Part shown: piece by piece, positions 61,351 through 64,000 of the stretch | Layout of the letters: each line of letters starts with the position of its first letter | Position numbering within the stretch: position 1 is the stretch's first letter | Assembly: GCA_003956705.1 (NCBI GenBank) | Contig: QZCP01000001.1 | Span: 381,528 to 445,527, forward strand | DNA length: 64,000 nucleotides | Source: Brevipalpus yothersi | Lineage: Eukaryota; Arthropoda; Arachnida; Trombidiformes; Tenuipalpidae | Direction: 5' to 3' | Notes under the pieces: generated by a model | What the model was told of the DNA's origin: nothing | Databases searched by the model: none | The model's input: the letters and a program-made list of their open reading frames with translations, nothing else | Program-made: the position numbers and the translations under genes

Positions 61351-64000
61351 CCTGTAAAATTGAAAGTAAAGAAATTTGAAATGTGATTTTTTCTCCAAAT
61401 TGAGCATGATGTGTAAGTGAGGACATCAAATGACGATCAGATCACTAATATGATGGAAAGATTGATGAGACCATGAGATCGGTGCGAAAATAATAATACG
61501 TAAGAGGAGAGAGATAGGATTTTCCTGTCATTGAATCACGAGCTTGTTCAGTAAACTATCCAAGGTCATATGACCGGTGTTTTCGATCAAAACAATTTGA
61601 AGTGAGTGTGTGTTTTTATTAACATCACCAATTACTTAGTCTTTTGGTGTTGATGTTGTGATATTTAGAATAATCAAAACTCTAAACTGTCTTGTACCCA
61701 TTCTTGACGGAATAAGCACGTTGCTTGTTCAGTTTTATAAACAATCTCAATAATGATAAGAATTGGAGTGGAAAAAAGTTGGCACAAATTGTGAGTGTGT
61801 CCCAAATGAGAATAATTTCATAACACTTAGTGATCATTAGCGAGAAGTAACTAATCAAAATGTGACAGTATTTCGGATTCTGGATAGGTAAATTTTAGGA
61901 TAAAAGCTTTTAAACAACCACAACATTGGGATTAGAAAAAAGAAAGATGGATAATTTCCATGGGATTATTTAAAGGATGACGGGAATTGATAGGATGATC
62001 ATAACTTACTCTCTAAGGTGTTCATCAAACTTATAGCAAATAAATATTGAGATGTTCCAACTTTCGATTTGATCTATTAAATTGATCTTGGTGAATCATT
62101 AAATTATGATTGTTTTATATAATAAGTAGGCACATTGGTAGATGGAAGGTTAGTTTGTCGTTTGTTTGTTTGTTTGGAAGTGATCAGCGATATCTCAGAA
62201 TGTCACAAGAACAAAAAGGTGTTGTTATACACATGTAAAACTAATTAGAGGACAGTATTTCCATTAAAGAGTCGAATTTAGTCGAAAATTTTCATCATGA
62301 GCTATGGAGTGAATATGGAGTGAATGATTTTAAAATTTGAATTCATTCATTATTTGAAAATTTTAGCGAAATTTAGAGAGAAAATTTTGTCACATTCTGG
62401 GTCATACAAAGGTGTTATCTCACACCTTCCAGTAGACAGATAGATGTATATAATTAGCAGGTAGAGATAAATTGGCATCCAATGGAAACAAAGCAACACA
62501 AGGAAGCGTCCTTGGTGAGAAACACATGAAGGGAAATATTTCATCTGGTATACATCATTTGGCCATTGATGATAGCAACAGAATGATTGATGGAAGAGAA
62601 AGAGATAAAAAAGTCGTCCAAGTCATTGTAATAAAATAAGCTTTGGCAAAGACATATTAAAGACATTCGAAAGATGTTAGGGGAAGAATAATGTTCACAC
62701 TGATGCACAAAATTTACGCTTTCTTGACAATAAACAACATTGTCATTTTCGCTCTTTCTCTCTCTTTCTCTTCTTCTCCTGGCAGCAATTGAGAGGAAGA
62801 GAAAAAGGGAAGACAATAGACTACAAGTTGAGGTCAATCATGAGCCAATGATAGTAATGATGATGAAAAATGGTGTTGATGATGGAGATGATGGAGATCC
62901 TCAGGGATGCTGGATGAAGTGATGAGGATCCGATCATCAGATTCTGTATGGCTTACATCAAGTAAACACAGCTTCCATGACAACCAGGTGTTTATCTCAT
63001 CGAGAGAGAGAGAGAGAAAAAAAATATATTGCTCAGTGAGCCAAGTTAGTTGCTTTTATCTTTTTACACTTTGATCAGTTGCTTTTTGTAAAGTGTTCCG
63101 AAGAGAAGAAGAAGAGAAGAGAATATTGTGTATTTATGAAGAAGAAGAAGATTCTCATCTCTCTTTCTCTTCCTCTTTGACTAATTTTTCGATTATTCAA
63201 GCGCAACTGAAAAGTTGAGAGAAAGAAGAATCATCATCCTTTCTCTCTCATCTCTCATCTCTCCATTCTTGTGAGCTCATTCGTCTTGATCAGTAGGAGA
63301 TTGATACAAGTTTCCCTCATCATCGTTCCAGTTCCGACAGCTCAAGAGGATAGTTTCTCTCTTTCAGTTTCTCTTTCAATTTCAGTTTCAGTTCCAGTTT
63401 CAAGATTTCTCTCTCTTTCATCCGGACACTGATTTTACATCCCCGTTTTTGGTGGCAAAAAACCTGAAAGAGTGTATATTTTGAGCTACTCTCTCTTTCC
63501 TTCTCTTTCTTCCTCTCTCTATCTGTTTCTCTCTCTTTCTCTCAGCGATAGTTCCTTTCACTCTTTACCTTTATTTTGGTTTCATTTTAAGTTTTTCTCT
63601 TTTTTTGGGGGACTGGCACAAATCTGCCAATTTTTCTCCCTTCTATCACTTGGGCCAGCTTGATCGGACTTCCTGAGTGAAGGTGGTGATACTGATGGAC
63701 TCTCGCATCTAGCCCACAGCTACTGGCAGTACAACAACAACAACAACATTAATAATCTTATGGTGTGTTAACTAGATTGTTCTTCAATGAGCCAAGGGTA
63801 CAAAGACCAACTTATGTATTCATACACACTTTTGTAATCATCATCCTCAGCTGCTCTAGACAACCATTGAAGTAACCCAATTCTTGTGATTTGCTACTCT
63901 CTCTTACTGTATCTCCTCCTCCAGTTACAGTTGCTTCACATTTATTTACTCCTACACACACACACTTGCATACATACATACGAGCCATAACGAACTGTTT
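61351..64000. other. Intergenic region at window end
   Basis: Contains GA/CT-rich stretches (62750-62800, 63140-63200, 63230-63560) and an (AAC)n run near 63731-63747. The polypyrimidine-rich character resembles the promoter areas of other genes here, but no coding exon is supported. Confidence 0.45.

Overview
The window is nuclear DNA of an animal, most likely an arthropod and plausibly a mite. The genes are split by short GT-AG introns (about 60-160 bp is common), the DNA is AT-rich with many (GA)n/(CT)n tracts, and two runs of N mark scaffold gaps. The gene set points the same way: a three-domain obstructor-type chitin-binding protein, a 146-residue ML/NPC2-like secreted protein of the size and cysteine plan of group 2 mite allergens, and a DUF229 protein. 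The species cannot be named from the sequence alone.

Region 1 (1-21 kb) is the unusual part. It holds six paralogues (called A-F here) of a protein family I do not recognise. All six share an invariant C-x-C, then C, then H-x4-H pattern in a core of about 130 residues. Five have a 19-nt coding first exon followed by a phase-1 intron (the sixth has 37 nt), and A-E have a TATA box about 100-120 bp before the ATG. A to D form a large palindrome: the divergent pair A(-)/B(+) is repeated in mirror image as C(-)/D(+). Outer genes A and D and the noncoding DNA beside them are still very similar; inner genes B and C are far more diverged. At the palindrome centre lies an old direct duplication with no convincing gene. 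A three-exon ePHD-RING protein of PHF7/G2E3 type sits between D and the shorter members E and F.

Region 2 (21-30 kb) is gene-poor apart from one intronless CRAL-TRIO lipid-transfer protein on the minus strand; it is rich in microsatellites and contains a small gap.

Region 3 (30-42 kb) carries four minus-strand genes: a six-exon hexokinase with several altered active-site motifs, the obstructor-like peritrophic or cuticular chitin-binding protein, a C11orf54/DUF1907 zinc hydrolase homologue, and a short DOK4/5/6-type adaptor (PH plus PTB).

Region 4 (42-64 kb) begins with a somewhat GC-richer stretch and low-complexity DNA, then PRMT7 (+), histone stem-loop binding protein (-), ML/NPC2-like protein (-), SCAI (-, nine coding exons reconstructed), a small secreted protein with a GPI-like tail (+), and a DUF229 sulfatase-fold membrane protein (-). 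The last 2.6 kb shows no gene I can support.

Exon joins were derived by hand from splice consensus, reading-frame continuity and family similarity; all stated joins keep frame. The conserved single-copy genes look unrelated in function and do not form an operon-like unit. The A-F cluster is the candidate for a previously undescribed system.
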